The notes: generated from the letters alone by a model not told the origin. Positions 1-8,858 are shown, counted from the first letter of the stretch. The stretch is 64,000 nt of DNA from Bradyrhizobium arachidis (GCF_015291705.1 NZ_CP030050.1:5766001-5830000), one strand, 5' to 3'. Numbers and translations are program-made.

Positions 1-145
1 TATTCTGAGCCTTAGCGCAGTGCACCAATGGGCGCAAGACACGCTCTATTTAGGCCCTTTTGCCGCCCCCTGAACCGTGGAAACCCCGGAATCACCCCGC
101 GGCTGGTATGGAGCAGATCGACCGCCCCAGCAAGGGTGATCCCGA

Positions 146-391
146 TCAGTTCACGCGCGCTCGGCGGTGACGTCCGCTGTTGGAGCGGCTCACTTTATTT
201 AAGCCGCGGCGCAGCAAAATCCAGCTTACAACGAAGACAGGCGCCCCTACCGTCACCCAGGCGACATATTGGCCAGGCTCGCCCCAGAGCAGCGCGGCCA
301 GGAGGCCGGTGATGGTCGCGGCCGCGAGCAGGATAGGTGCAGCAAAGACACGTATCCACAGGCGCGATCGGTCAGAGGAGCCATGCATCAC
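146..391 (-). CDS. small membrane protein of the iron-uptake operon
   Basis: An 81-residue protein of unknown function. It has two hydrophobic stretches, about residues 13-35 and 42-60, separated by a short polar turn, and a basic C-terminal tail rich in Arg and Lys, so a two-helix inner-membrane hairpin is likely. Its start codon overlaps the stop of the upstream PepSY gene by four bases, which points to translational coupling in the receptor-PepSY operon. I infer an accessory role in iron-siderophore handling from position only. No family name can be given with confidence. Confidence 0.6.
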   Translation of the reverse strand: MMHGSSDRSRLWIRVFAAPILLAAATITGLLAALLWGEPGQYVAWVTVGAPVFVVSWILLRRGLNKVSRSNSGRHRRARVN

Positions 392-1524
392 GACGGGACC
401 GGGGCTCGTCTGGCGAATGCGTCGGACTTCGCTGACACGCGCTTGCGCCGGCGCGCCACCCAGAGATAGAGACCGCTGCCGATCACAACGATGGTGAGCA
501 GGTCGAGCGCGGCCCAGATCACCTTCAGCGGCATCCCGCCATAATCGCCGAAATGCAGCGGCTGCGAGATCAGAAGCGCCTGGAGACAGAGCGGCAGCGC
601 CCGGCTGTCGGCCACCTCCCCGGTCTCGCCATCGAGCAGCACCGGCTTGAGCAGCCGCGCCGTCAGCGCGGTGTCGCCGCGCATGAAGGCGGCGAAATGA
701 TGCGAGGAGGTGAAGGGCGTGCCCGGGAACGCGATGAAGGCGATCTCCATGCCGGGCGCTGTCTGTCTGGCGCGCGCAACGACGTCATCGAGCGAGGCTA
801 GACGCGTCGGCGGCGGCTTGCCGGCATAGGGCGCGACCATGCTGGCGAGCTCGGTCGCCTTCCACTGGTTCAGCATCAGCTCGGCCCAGGTGTTGACGAC
901 GCCGGTCAAGCCCACCACCAGCGCCCAGGCGATCGTCACGACCCCGATCAGATTGTGCCAGTCGAGCCAGCGGACGCGGCGCGAGGCGCTGTCCCGAATG
1001 GTTGCAAAGCGCAGGCGGCGGGTGAACGGCCAGTACAGCACCACGCCGGAGACGATGGCGATCGCAAACAATAGGCCCATCCCGCCGAGGAACAGCTTGC
1101 CGGGCTGACCTGCAAACATGTCGGTGTGCAGCTTGAGCATGATCAGCATCGGCCCGACGCCGACCGGCCCGAGCAGTTTTGTCGAGACAGCATCGAAGGC
1201 GCGCACCGTCGTATTGTCCGGCAGCCCGTCGACGGCGCTGTTGGTAAAGGCGGTGACGATCCCGGGCTCGTCCTTGTCCCAGGAGATATATTGCAGCACG
1301 CGGCCGGGATCGGCGGCGAGCGCGGCGTCGGCGATGGCTTGCGTCGTCGCGCGCGCCGCGCCCGCATGAGCTTCGGGCTGGGGGGCATAGCCCAGGAGCT
1401 CATCGATCTCGTGATGGAAGATCAGCGGCAGGCCGGTCAGGCAGAGCAGCAGCAGGAAGACGGTCGAGATCAGGCTGGTCCAAGTGTGGACCACGGACCA
1501 GAGCCTGACCGTGCGCGCCTTCAC
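388..1524 (-). CDS. PepSY-associated TM helix protein (iron-regulated membrane protein)
   Basis: A 378-residue inner-membrane protein of the PepSY_TM family. Transmembrane helices are visible at about residues 10-35, 143-167, 190-212 and 335-357, with a large periplasmic loop after the first and third. Members are commonly encoded beside TonB-dependent siderophore receptors, and some are thought to help reduce or release iron from siderophores at the inner membrane; this family-level role is not proven here. The gene begins 22 bases after the receptor stop codon and overlaps the following small gene, so all three are probably co-transcribed. Confidence 0.85.
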   Translation of the reverse strand: MKARTVRLWSVVHTWTSLISTVFLLLLCLTGLPLIFHHEIDELLGYAPQPEAHAGAARATTQAIADAALAADPGRVLQYISWDKDEPGIVTAFTNSAVDGLPDNTTVRAFDAVSTKLLGPVGVGPMLIMLKLHTDMFAGQPGKLFLGGMGLLFAIAIVSGVVLYWPFTRRLRFATIRDSASRRVRWLDWHNLIGVVTIAWALVVGLTGVVNTWAELMLNQWKATELASMVAPYAGKPPPTRLASLDDVVARARQTAPGMEIAFIAFPGTPFTSSHHFAAFMRGDTALTARLLKPVLLDGETGEVADSRALPLCLQALLISQPLHFGDYGGMPLKVIWAALDLLTIVVIGSGLYLWVARRRKRVSAKSDAFARRAPVPS

Positions 1525-1546
1525 GCCGCCCTCCCCGCGCCTGCGC

Positions 1547-3844
1547 CTACCATTTGTAGGAGACGCTGGCGGTGACGCGCCGGCGGTCGCCGTAGAAGCA
1601 GGACGTCGCCGACGCGCAGCTCGCGACGTAGATCTTGTCGGTCAGGTTGATCACGTTGAGAGCCGTGCGCCAGTTCTGCCACTCGTAATGGAGTGCGAGG
1701 TCGCCGAGCACGACAGCGGGAACCTCGAGCGTGTTGGCGGCGTCGGCCCAGGAGGAGCCGACATAGCGAACGCCGCCACCGAAACCGAATCCCTCGAGCG
1801 GCCCATCCTTGAAGGTGTAGTCCGCCCAGCCCGAGACCAGCAGCTCCGGCGTGTTGGTCGGGGTCTTGCCGACCAGCGACGGGTCGAGATCCCTACTGGT
1901 GAACAGGTGATAGGCCGTGAAGGCACCGATCAGCTTCAGCTCCCTGGTGGCGTTGGCCACCGCTTCGAGCTCGATGCCGCGCGAGGTCACCTCGCCGGTC
2001 TGGTTCTGCAGCAGCGCATTCGTCGGATCGGTGGTCAGCGCGTTCTGGCGCTTCAGGTCGAAGAATGAGGCCGTGAAATAGCCGTCAAATCCCTTCGGTG
2101 CGACCTTGACGCCGATTTCAGCCTGCTTGCCGGTCTCCGGAAGCAGCAGCTGGTTGCTCGCATTCAGACCGATGACGGGATTGTAGCTCGTCGCATAGGA
2201 GATATAGGGCGCGATACCGTTGTCGAAATTGTAGATCAATCCGGCGCGTCCGCTGAACCGGCTGTCGTCGCGTTGAGCGACGTTCGCGCCGGTGTCACGC
2301 GCGGCCTGCGTGGTCTCGACCCAATCGTTGCGGCCGCTGAGCACCAGCGTGAAGTTGCCGAGCTTCATCTGGTCCTGAACGTAGGTGCCGGCCTGCTTCT
2401 GCGTGATCAGGAAGTTGCGGAACGGTGCGCCGGTGATCGGAACGTTCACGCCATAAACCGGATTGAACACGTTGATCGACGGCACCGTGCCGAAGTTGAA
2501 GGCCTGATAGTCGTCGATCTGGTAGCCGCGCAAATCGACGCCGAACAGCATCGTGTGCTTCACGGGACCGGTGCCGAAGCGGTATTCTAGCTGGTTGTCG
2601 AGATTGCCCTGGTTGGCGGTGTCCTTCGCATACCAATTGTACCGGCCCATCGTGGCCGTGTTGATGTTGTCCCAGCCGTTGCCGACATAGCCGCGATAGG
2701 TCACGTCGACATGCGCAAAGCGGGCATTCTGGCGGAACGTGAGGTCGTCGGTGAGATTGCGCTCGAACTGATAGCCAAGCATTTCCTGCTCGCGCGTGAA
2801 CTTGTCCACGCTGGGATCGCCGACGAAGAAGCTGGTCGGAATCTTGCCGAACGGCGCGTTTGTCACGGTGCCCTGATAGGGCAGGAAGTTGATGCCGCGC
2901 GTCTCCTGCCGCGAGGCCGAGGCCAGCACCGTGAACGTGGTGTCGGCATCCGGCTTCCAGGTGAAGGACGGCGCGATGAAATAATTGTTGTCGGGCGTGA
3001 AATTGACCTGCGTCGGGCCGTTCTGGACCTGGCCGACCACGCGGTAGAACAGCTTGCCATCCTGTTTGCCATTCTGCGGCTGCGTCGCGACCGGCCCGCC
3101 GAAATCGAAGCCGACATAGGCGTTGCCGAAATTGTTGACGCCGGTCTCGACATAGCGGATCGGCTCGGCCGGCGGCATCTTGCTGATGACGTTGACGATG
3201 CCGCTCGGGCTCGATCCGCCGTAGAGCACCGCCGACGGGCCGCGCAGCACCTCGACTCGCTCCATGTTGGGCGTCTGCAGCTTCCAGCTCGCATAAGACG
3301 TGTAGAACAGCTGCATGCCGTCGAGGAACAGTCCGACGTCGTCCGACTTGAAGCCGCGGATCAGCCACCAGTCGTTGCGCGTGTCCGCGCCGAAAGTGCC
3401 GGCGCGCACGCCGGCGGTGTAGCGCAGGACCTCGTCCAGCTTGTTCGCCTTCTGGTCGCGGATCTGCTCGGCGCCGATGACCGAGACTGACTGCGGCGTC
3501 TCCATGATCGGCGTGTTGGTCTTGGTGCCGGACGAGCTGCGACGCGCGACATAACCATGCACCGGGCCGCTCGGCGTCTCGACGACGCCGACATTGCGCT
3601 GCGGCTGCGGATTGGTTCGATTGGGGGTCTGCACCGATCGCGCCGCACGGCGCTGGGGGGCCGCGGCCGCACGGCGGCGCTGTTCCGGTGCCGCAACGGT
3701 CACCGGCGGCAGGTTCTGCGCCCCACTCTGCGTGGACGATTGCGCAAGCGATGCCTGCGGTACCAAAACCCAAGCGGATGCGGTCGCCAACACGGCCGAC
3801 CGCAGCATTCCAAGACTGTTCAACGCGCCACCCCGAAGCTGCAT
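1547..3844 (-). CDS. TonB-dependent siderophore receptor
   Basis: An outer-membrane beta-barrel receptor of about 765 residues that imports ferric siderophore using TonB energy. The N-terminus has a signal peptide ending near the LAQ motif, then a Pro/Arg-rich linker. The plug domain follows, with the TPQSVSVIGAEQIRDQ stretch and the later LRGPSAVLYGGSSPSGIVN motif typical of the FhuE/FoxA/FpvA group. The barrel ends in the aromatic residue of VSYKW, as expected for outer-membrane assembly. An in-frame start 36 bases upstream (3880) is possible; I prefer 3844 because the signal peptide follows more directly. The siderophore cannot be named. It heads the operon with the PepSY gene. Confidence 0.92.
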   Translation of the reverse strand: MQLRGGALNSLGMLRSAVLATASAWVLVPQASLAQSSTQSGAQNLPPVTVAAPEQRRRAAAAPQRRAARSVQTPNRTNPQPQRNVGVVETPSGPVHGYVARRSSSGTKTNTPIMETPQSVSVIGAEQIRDQKANKLDEVLRYTAGVRAGTFGADTRNDWWLIRGFKSDDVGLFLDGMQLFYTSYASWKLQTPNMERVEVLRGPSAVLYGGSSPSGIVNVISKMPPAEPIRYVETGVNNFGNAYVGFDFGGPVATQPQNGKQDGKLFYRVVGQVQNGPTQVNFTPDNNYFIAPSFTWKPDADTTFTVLASASRQETRGINFLPYQGTVTNAPFGKIPTSFFVGDPSVDKFTREQEMLGYQFERNLTDDLTFRQNARFAHVDVTYRGYVGNGWDNINTATMGRYNWYAKDTANQGNLDNQLEYRFGTGPVKHTMLFGVDLRGYQIDDYQAFNFGTVPSINVFNPVYGVNVPITGAPFRNFLITQKQAGTYVQDQMKLGNFTLVLSGRNDWVETTQAARDTGANVAQRDDSRFSGRAGLIYNFDNGIAPYISYATSYNPVIGLNASNQLLLPETGKQAEIGVKVAPKGFDGYFTASFFDLKRQNALTTDPTNALLQNQTGEVTSRGIELEAVANATRELKLIGAFTAYHLFTSRDLDPSLVGKTPTNTPELLVSGWADYTFKDGPLEGFGFGGGVRYVGSSWADAANTLEVPAVVLGDLALHYEWQNWRTALNVINLTDKIYVASCASATSCFYGDRRRVTASVSYKW

Positions 3845-3931
3845 GTTTGATGCGTCATGCCGCCGATCCCCGCGCGGCATGCGCTTGCAGCGACGCTTAT
3901 GTGAGCGCGCGCGAATTCCCTAATTGAAACG

Positions 3932-3940
3932 TTCTTAGAA
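3932..3940. promoter_or_regulatory. candidate iron-regulator palindrome upstream of receptor
   Basis: A short palindrome, TTCTTAGAA, lies about 90 bases before the receptor start in the gap between the receptor and marR. It resembles half of the TTCTAA/TTAGAA elements bound by Irr in Bradyrhizobium, but it is short and I cannot score it. It marks the likely promoter region of the iron operon. Confidence 0.25.
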
Positions 3941-3982
3941 GGAGTCCAATCCGGTTCCGGCGTTCCGGATGTTTCCGCGCGC

Positions 3983-4498
3983 TCAGCGCGCTTCCTTTTC
4001 TGCTTCGAGCATCTTCTCGGCGGCGGCCGTGAGGCGATCGATCTGCGCCAGCAGCGTCTCGAGCTCGTTCGTGCTCAACTGTTCCAGCAATTGCCGATTG
4101 CGCTCCTGTGCGCCTTCGACGATCGCATCATGCGCGGCGAGGCCCGCCGCAGTCAGCGAGATCAGCACCTCGCGGCTGTCTTTCGGGTTTGCCGATTTCG
4201 CGATCAGCTTGCGCGACAACAGATTGGCGAGCGCGCGGCTGATCTGCCCCTTGTCCTGGCCGACAGCCTCGGCGAGACGCGCCACGCTCATCGGCGGACG
4301 GCGGCCGAGCGAGGCGACGAGACCGAACTCCACCGAGGACAATCCGGTGAGGCGCTTGTAGCGCAGGATGGCGCCGCGCTTGAGCAGGTTGGCGAGCACC
4401 ATCAGCCGCGACGACAGCATCGCGGTGATCGGCGCCGCCGAGTGGCTTTCGTCCGCGTCGGACGACGCACCCCCGGCCCTGCTGAATGTCTCGCTCAT
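3983..4498 (-). CDS. MarR family transcriptional regulator
   Basis: A 171-residue winged-helix regulator. After a flexible N-terminus there is a helical dimerisation segment, then the helix-turn-helix around residues 62-100 (MSVARLAEAVGQDKGQISRA) and the wing containing the DSRE-like sequence ANPKDSREVLISLT. The C-terminal helices are rich in Glu and Leu. MarR proteins usually repress a neighbouring or divergent operon and are released by a small aromatic ligand. The divergent Rieske oxygenase at 4691 is the obvious target, and a good palindrome lies between the two genes. The ligand is unknown. Confidence 0.9.
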   Translation of the reverse strand: MSETFSRAGGASSDADESHSAAPITAMLSSRLMVLANLLKRGAILRYKRLTGLSSVEFGLVASLGRRPPMSVARLAEAVGQDKGQISRALANLLSRKLIAKSANPKDSREVLISLTAAGLAAHDAIVEGAQERNRQLLEQLSTNELETLLAQIDRLTAAAEKMLEAEKEAR

Positions 4499-4604
4499 GG
4501 TCCACCTCTGCCAAGAAAGCCAGGGCGTGCCAAGTCTCGGCTGAGCCTTGGTAGCGCAACCTCCCCAACCCGATCCGAATGCGATTAAGAGGCGTTCTGG
4601 AAGA

Positions 4605-4623
4605 TCGTTGACATTGTCATCGA
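4605..4623. promoter_or_regulatory. palindromic operator, probable MarR site
   Basis: A 19-base inverted repeat, TCGtTGACAtTGTCAtCGA, in the 192-base gap between marR and the divergent oxygenase gene. The core TGACA-T-TGTCA is perfect and the outer TCG/CGA also pair. It contains TTGACA, a possible -35 element for the oxygenase transcript. Size and position fit a MarR dimer site. Binding is inferred. Confidence 0.55.
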
Positions 4624-4690
4624 ATTATCTTTCACTCGGTCAAAGACGAAGTTGAGACCCGGCCATCAAGGCCGCGGCGGGAGGACCAGC

Positions 4691-5881
4691 ATGACCATCA
4701 CCCAGCGGGATCGCGATCTCGGCACGGCCTATGCGATGAAGCCGGCGCAAACGCGCATCGAGCTCACCTCTGTCGTACGCGGCACCCCGATGGGCGAGCT
4801 TTTGCGCCGCTACTGGCATCCGGTCGGGCTGGTCGGTGACGCCACCGGCACGCCGAAGAAGGTGCGCGCGCTGGGCGAGGATCTCGTGCTGTTCCGCGAC
4901 AAGCATGGCCGCGCCGGTCTCTTGCATGCCCGCTGCTGCCATCGCGGCACCACGCTCTACTACGGCAAGGTCGAGGAGGACGGCATCCGCTGCTGCTATC
5001 ACGGCTGGAAGTTCGACACCGAAGGCCATTGCCTGGAGCAGCCCTGCGAGCCCGACGGCGGCCAGTTCAAGGACAAGGTGCGCCAGCCCTGGTATCCGGT
5101 CGAGGAGCGCTACGGGCTGATCTTCGCCTATATGGGCCCGGCCGAGAAACGCCCTGTGCTGCCGGCTTACGAGTGTCTGGAAAACATGGACGAGGGCGAA
5201 ATGGTCGAGGCCGACGATTCCTCGATCGGTGGCGGCGGACCTGCCGTCATTCCCTGCAACTGGCTGCAGCATTTCGAGAACGTGGTCGATCCCTACCACG
5301 TGCCGGTGCTGCACGGCTCGTTCTCGGGGCCACAGTTCACCAACATGATGGCGTCCATTCCGGAGGTGAAGTTCGAGAAATCGCCGCGCGGCGTCCTCGT
5401 GCGCTCGGAGCGCAAGCAGGACGACGGCAAGATCTTCTACCGCGTCTCCGAGGCCGCGCTGCCGACGTTGCGCGTGGTGCCGAACCCGCGCGTCGCGCAG
5501 TTCGCTCGCGTCGAATCCATCGGCTGGGTGCTGCCGATCGACGACACCTCGTTCCGGATCTACGTCGCCGGACGCGTCAAGGCATCGGGCGAGATCGGCC
5601 GCATGCGCTCGAAATTCAACGGCAAATTCTGGTGGGACATGACCGAGGAAGAGCACCAGCAATTCCCCGGTGATTATGAAGCCCAGGTCGGCCAGGGCGA
5701 GGTCACGGTCCACTCCGAGGAGCATTTCGGCCAGAGCGACCGCGGCATCCTGATGATCCGCCGCATGCTGACCGAACAATTGGAGGCGATGGAAGCGGGC
5801 CGCGATCCGATCGGCGTCTCCTTCGATAAGAGCGCGCCGCAGGTGGAATTCGAAGCGGGGAATTACATCCGCGAAGGGTGA
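4691..5881 (+). CDS. Rieske 2Fe-2S aromatic ring-hydroxylating oxygenase, alpha subunit
   Basis: A 396-residue oxygenase that would insert oxygen into an aromatic or similar substrate. The Rieske domain has C82-x-H84 and C101-x-x-H104, which bind the 2Fe-2S cluster. The mononuclear iron site is visible as D200-x-x-H203-x4-H208. This layout resembles the phthalate 4,5-dioxygenase-like single-component alpha subunits. The ATG at 4691 is chosen because GGGAGGA sits six bases upstream. No reductase or ferredoxin gene is adjacent, so its electron donor must be elsewhere. It is followed by an MFS transporter and faces a MarR regulator, suggesting uptake and breakdown of one inducible compound. The substrate is unknown. 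Confidence 0.9.
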   Translation: MTITQRDRDLGTAYAMKPAQTRIELTSVVRGTPMGELLRRYWHPVGLVGDATGTPKKVRALGEDLVLFRDKHGRAGLLHARCCHRGTTLYYGKVEEDGIRCCYHGWKFDTEGHCLEQPCEPDGGQFKDKVRQPWYPVEERYGLIFAYMGPAEKRPVLPAYECLENMDEGEMVEADDSSIGGGGPAVIPCNWLQHFENVVDPYHVPVLHGSFSGPQFTNMMASIPEVKFEKSPRGVLVRSERKQDDGKIFYRVSEAALPTLRVVPNPRVAQFARVESIGWVLPIDDTSFRIYVAGRVKASGEIGRMRSKFNGKFWWDMTEEEHQQFPGDYEAQVGQGEVTVHSEEHFGQSDRGILMIRRMLTEQLEAMEAGRDPIGVSFDKSAPQVEFEAGNYIREG

Positions 5882-5941
5882 CCAACCAGCTCCAACAAGG
5901 GCTGGACCGACAACGATAACAAAGACAGATTGGGGGAAGCG

Positions 5942-7234
5942 ATGGTCGATGTGACGTCACAGGTGTCGGTGCAAACGGCCGCCGCGGCAAAGCCCTCGGC
6001 ACGTCGCTATTACGTGCTCGGGCTGCTCACCATCATCTATGCGCTGAACTTCCTCGACCGCACGATCTTCAACGTCCTGATCGAGCCGATCAAGAAGGAG
6101 TTTGCCCTCAGCGACACCATGATGGGCCTGCTGGCCGGCTTCGGCTTCGCGCTGTTCTATTCCCTGCTCGGCATCCCCATCGCGCGGATCGCCGATCGGC
6201 TCAACCGGCGCAACATCGTCGCCGTCGCCTTCGCGTTCTGGAGCGCGATGACGGCGCTGTGCGGCGCGGCCACCAGCGTGACCTCGCTGGCGCTGGCCCG
6301 CATCGGCGTCGGCATCGGCGAATCCGCGGGCTCCCCTGCCTCGCAATCGATCGTTGCCGATCTCTTCGCCAAGAACGAGCGTCCGCGCGCGCTCGGCATC
6401 TACGCCATCGGCACCTATCTCGGCGTCTTCCTCGGTTATTTCGTCGGCGGCTACGTCAACCAGCACTATGGCTGGCGGATGGCGTTCTACGTCGCGGGCC
6501 TGCCCGGCATCCTGCTCGCCGCCATCCTGTGGCTGACGATCTCCGAGCCGAAGCGCGGCGCGATGCAGGAGAATTTTGTGCCCGAGCCGCTGGGGCCGAC
6601 GCTGCGCTTCCTGGCGTCCCAGCGCAGCTTCATCATCGTGCTGATCGGCTTCTGCCTGACGACCTACACGAACTACGCGACCGCGGCCTGGATCCCGCCG
6701 TTCCTCGCCCGCGTGCACCATCTGTCGAGCGCTGAGATCGGCACCTATGCCGGCACCTTCAAGGGCCTCGCCGGCATGGCCGGCACCCTGCTCGGCGGCT
6801 TCGTGGTGGCGCAAGTGAGCCGCCGCGACGACCGCTGGAAGCTGTGGGCGCCCGCGATCACCTCAGGGCTCGCCGGCCCCGTGTTCGCGCTGTGCATGCT
6901 GACGCAGGATTTTGCGATGATGGTCGCCATGCTGGCGCTGACCTCGTTCCTGGTCGGCTTCCATCTCGGGCCGATCTTCGCGATCGCGCAGACGGTGGCA
7001 AAGCCCAGCATGCGGGCGCTGGCCTCAGCGCTGATCGCGCTCACCGCCACCTGCTTCGGCCAGGGCGTCGGCCCGCTCGCCGTCGGAATGGTCAATGACG
7101 CGCTGAAGGGCAGCTATGGCGCGGATGCCGTGCGCTATTCCCTGCTCTCGGCGGCGGTCACGACCACGCTCGGCGCGCTGCTGTTCATCTGGGCGGCGCG
7201 GAGCATCCGCACCGACATCGCACGGGCGAGCTGA
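5942..7234 (+). CDS. MFS transporter (spinster-like)
   Basis: A 430-residue major facilitator with about twelve predicted helices. The first helix carries LNFLDRTIFNVLIEPI, a common start in the spinster/ACS-like branch, and the loop after helix two contains the GIPIARIADRLNRRN version of the MFS signature. The start is the ATG after GGGGGAAGCG. It lies 60 bases after the Rieske oxygenase gene on the same strand, so it probably brings in the oxygenase substrate or exports a product. Substrate specificity cannot be read from the sequence. Confidence 0.88.
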   Translation: MVDVTSQVSVQTAAAAKPSARRYYVLGLLTIIYALNFLDRTIFNVLIEPIKKEFALSDTMMGLLAGFGFALFYSLLGIPIARIADRLNRRNIVAVAFAFWSAMTALCGAATSVTSLALARIGVGIGESAGSPASQSIVADLFAKNERPRALGIYAIGTYLGVFLGYFVGGYVNQHYGWRMAFYVAGLPGILLAAILWLTISEPKRGAMQENFVPEPLGPTLRFLASQRSFIIVLIGFCLTTYTNYATAAWIPPFLARVHHLSSAEIGTYAGTFKGLAGMAGTLLGGFVVAQVSRRDDRWKLWAPAITSGLAGPVFALCMLTQDFAMMVAMLALTSFLVGFHLGPIFAIAQTVAKPSMRALASALIALTATCFGQGVGPLAVGMVNDALKGSYGADAVRYSLLSAAVTTTLGALLFIWAARSIRTDIARAS

Positions 7235-7238
7235 ACGC

Positions 7239-7341
7239 CTAAAGCGCGATGAGATCAGGATGAATCGTCATCGCGCTTTAGGTTGTTGTTTAAGCATGAT
7301 CTTTTCGGAAAACCGCTTCGCACTTTTCCGGATCGTGCTTT
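7239..7341. repeat. Bradyrhizobium-type intergenic palindromic repeat
   Basis: Two adjacent hairpins: AAAGCGCGATGA with TCATCGCGCTTT at its other arm, then AAGCATGATC ... GATCGTGCTT around a CTTTTCGGAAAACCGCTTCG centre. This mosaic is widespread between genes in Bradyrhizobium and Rhodopseudomonas. It ends inside the stop codon of the minus-strand hydrolase and may serve as a terminator for both convergent genes. Confidence 0.7.
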
Positions 7342-8242
7342 AGGCGCCCATGAACGCGAGCATGTCGGCAAGCAGCCGCTCGCCATGCGTCAGCGGCAGC
7401 GGATGCGGCGCGCCCTCATAGACGATGAGCTTGCTGCCTTTGATCAGTTTGGCGGTCTTGGCCCCGGTCAGCGGCAGCGGCGCGCTGGCATCCTTGTCGC
7501 CGTGGACGATCAGCGCCGGGCGATCGATCCCGGCGGCAGCCTTGCGGAGGTCGGCGAACGCAATGGTCTTGCGGCACGCCAGCGCCACCGGCAGCGGCAC
7601 GCTCAGCATCATCTGCCGGATCCAGGTCCGCGTGATCTCCGGCGTCTCGGCGGTGAAGAACGGGGCCTCGTTCGCCGCGATCCATTTGGCGAAGTCGCGC
7701 GCGATGGCGGCGTTGTCGGCCTCGATCATCGCCTTCGGGATCCCGTCCGGATTGTCCTCGGTCCTGACCAGGAACGGCGTCGTCGGCGCGACCAGCACGA
7801 GCCTTGCGATCCGCTCCGATCCGTAGCGCGCGAGATAGTTCACAGCTTCCGCCGTTCCCATGGAGAAGCCGACCAGCGTCACGTCGCGCAGGTCGCGCTG
7901 CTCGATCACGGCGGCGACGTCGTCGGTCAGCGTGTCCAGGTCATAACCGGTCGATGGCATCTCGGAACGGCCATGCCCGCGCCTGTCAGGCGCGACGCAG
8001 CGGAAACCCTTCTCAGTGAGCGCGGCAATGTGGCTGCCCCAGGTGCTGGCGTCGAAGGTCCAGGCCGACAGCAGCAGCACCGGTTTTCCGCTTCCCCAGT
8101 CCTGCACGAACAGCTTCGTGCCGTCCCGGGCCGTCACATAGGGTGATCGCGCGGTCTGCTGGGCTGCTGGAGCGCTCGCGACCGAGGCTGCCGCAAGGAC
8201 GCTCCCAAACAGGGTGGCTTCGAGGACGGTCCGACGATTCAT
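7340..8242 (-). CDS. exported alpha/beta hydrolase
   Basis: A 300-residue serine hydrolase of the non-haem chloroperoxidase/esterase type. The N-terminus MNRRTVLEA followed by a hydrophobic stretch and an Ala-rich cleavage region looks like a Tat or Sec export signal, so the enzyme probably acts in the periplasm. The nucleophile is S128 in GFSMG; the acid is likely in VHGDKDASAPL and the histidine in GAPHPLPLTH. The DRRGHGRSE loop is typical of the fold. Substrate is unknown. It is convergent with the MFS gene, and its TAA stop is supplied by the intergenic repeat. Confidence 0.87.
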   Translation of the reverse strand: MNRRTVLEATLFGSVLAAASVASAPAAQQTARSPYVTARDGTKLFVQDWGSGKPVLLLSAWTFDASTWGSHIAALTEKGFRCVAPDRRGHGRSEMPSTGYDLDTLTDDVAAVIEQRDLRDVTLVGFSMGTAEAVNYLARYGSERIARLVLVAPTTPFLVRTEDNPDGIPKAMIEADNAAIARDFAKWIAANEAPFFTAETPEITRTWIRQMMLSVPLPVALACRKTIAFADLRKAAAGIDRPALIVHGDKDASAPLPLTGAKTAKLIKGSKLIVYEGAPHPLPLTHGERLLADMLAFMGA

Positions 8243-8598
8243 CGCGTGTCTCCCTCAAGATCGGTCGGCACGTCGCTTGCGGCCGACGGACACGATCATG
8301 GCGAAGGCAGCTCCCGTCCGCGATTACGCGGCAGGTAAGACATCACCCACTTCTGGGAACGACGGCCCAAGCTAGCCTCGTGGCCGCCTCGGCGGCGACC
8401 CGTTGTTTTCGTGATGGTTTTCCGTCTCAGGCGCTCTGATGCGGCCGTCCGCAGCGGACCGCTTGAAGCCGCAAGCCCGGCGAAACCAACCGGGCGTATT
8501 AATGAAACCATTTTGCGAAACCGGTGAAACCATCCGGAAACAGATGGTCCTTAGAAGATGAGCCCATAGACGGCGGCAAAGCCCGTCGGGAGGCTCAG
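8243..8598. other. gap without a recognised gene
   Basis: This 356-base gap separates the divergent hydrolase and the small membrane protein at 8599. Short open frames on both strands look random. The only structure I noticed is a run of GAAACC-like hexamers around 8502-8540 close to the start of the small gene, which could be part of its promoter. Confidence 0.5.
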
Positions 8599-8802
8599 AT
8601 GAACCACTCAATTCACTCTGCTGATCGTGCGACCCACCTGAAAATCGTGGTGGTGGCGCTGATTGCCGGCATTGCGGTGGCCGGCTTCGGGATCGCAGCC
8701 CGCACCAATGCCGATTACAACCAGACCGCCCAGTCCGCCCACGTGGTCAAGGCCGGCAAGCCGGTGGCGGTCACGAGCGCGGGCACGTCCGAGATCCGCT
8801 GA
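8599..8802 (+). CDS. small single-span membrane protein
   Basis: A 67-residue protein. The start MNHSIHSADRATHLK is preceded by GGGAGGCTCAG, a good ribosome-binding site, so the longer in-frame extension is not used. One hydrophobic helix at about residues 17-35 (VVVALIAGIAVAGFGIAAR) is followed by a polar tail ending SAGTSEIR. Small proteins of this form recur in Bradyrhizobium genomes, as I recall them, but have no known function. A rho-independent terminator follows directly, so it is probably a single-gene transcript. Confidence 0.75.
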   Translation: MNHSIHSADRATHLKIVVVALIAGIAVAGFGIAARTNADYNQTAQSAHVVKAGKPVAVTSAGTSEIR

Positions 8803-8830
8803 TCGACCAAAAAAGGTCCGATTTGACACC

Positions 8831-8858
8831 AAACGGCTGCCTCTGGCGGCCGTTTTGC
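8831..8858 (+). terminator. rho-independent terminator
   Basis: AAACGGCTGCC and GGCGGCCGTTTT pair around a TCT loop with one G-U pair, followed by TTTTGCTTTAT. It ends the transcript of the small gene that stops at 8802. Confidence 0.8.
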
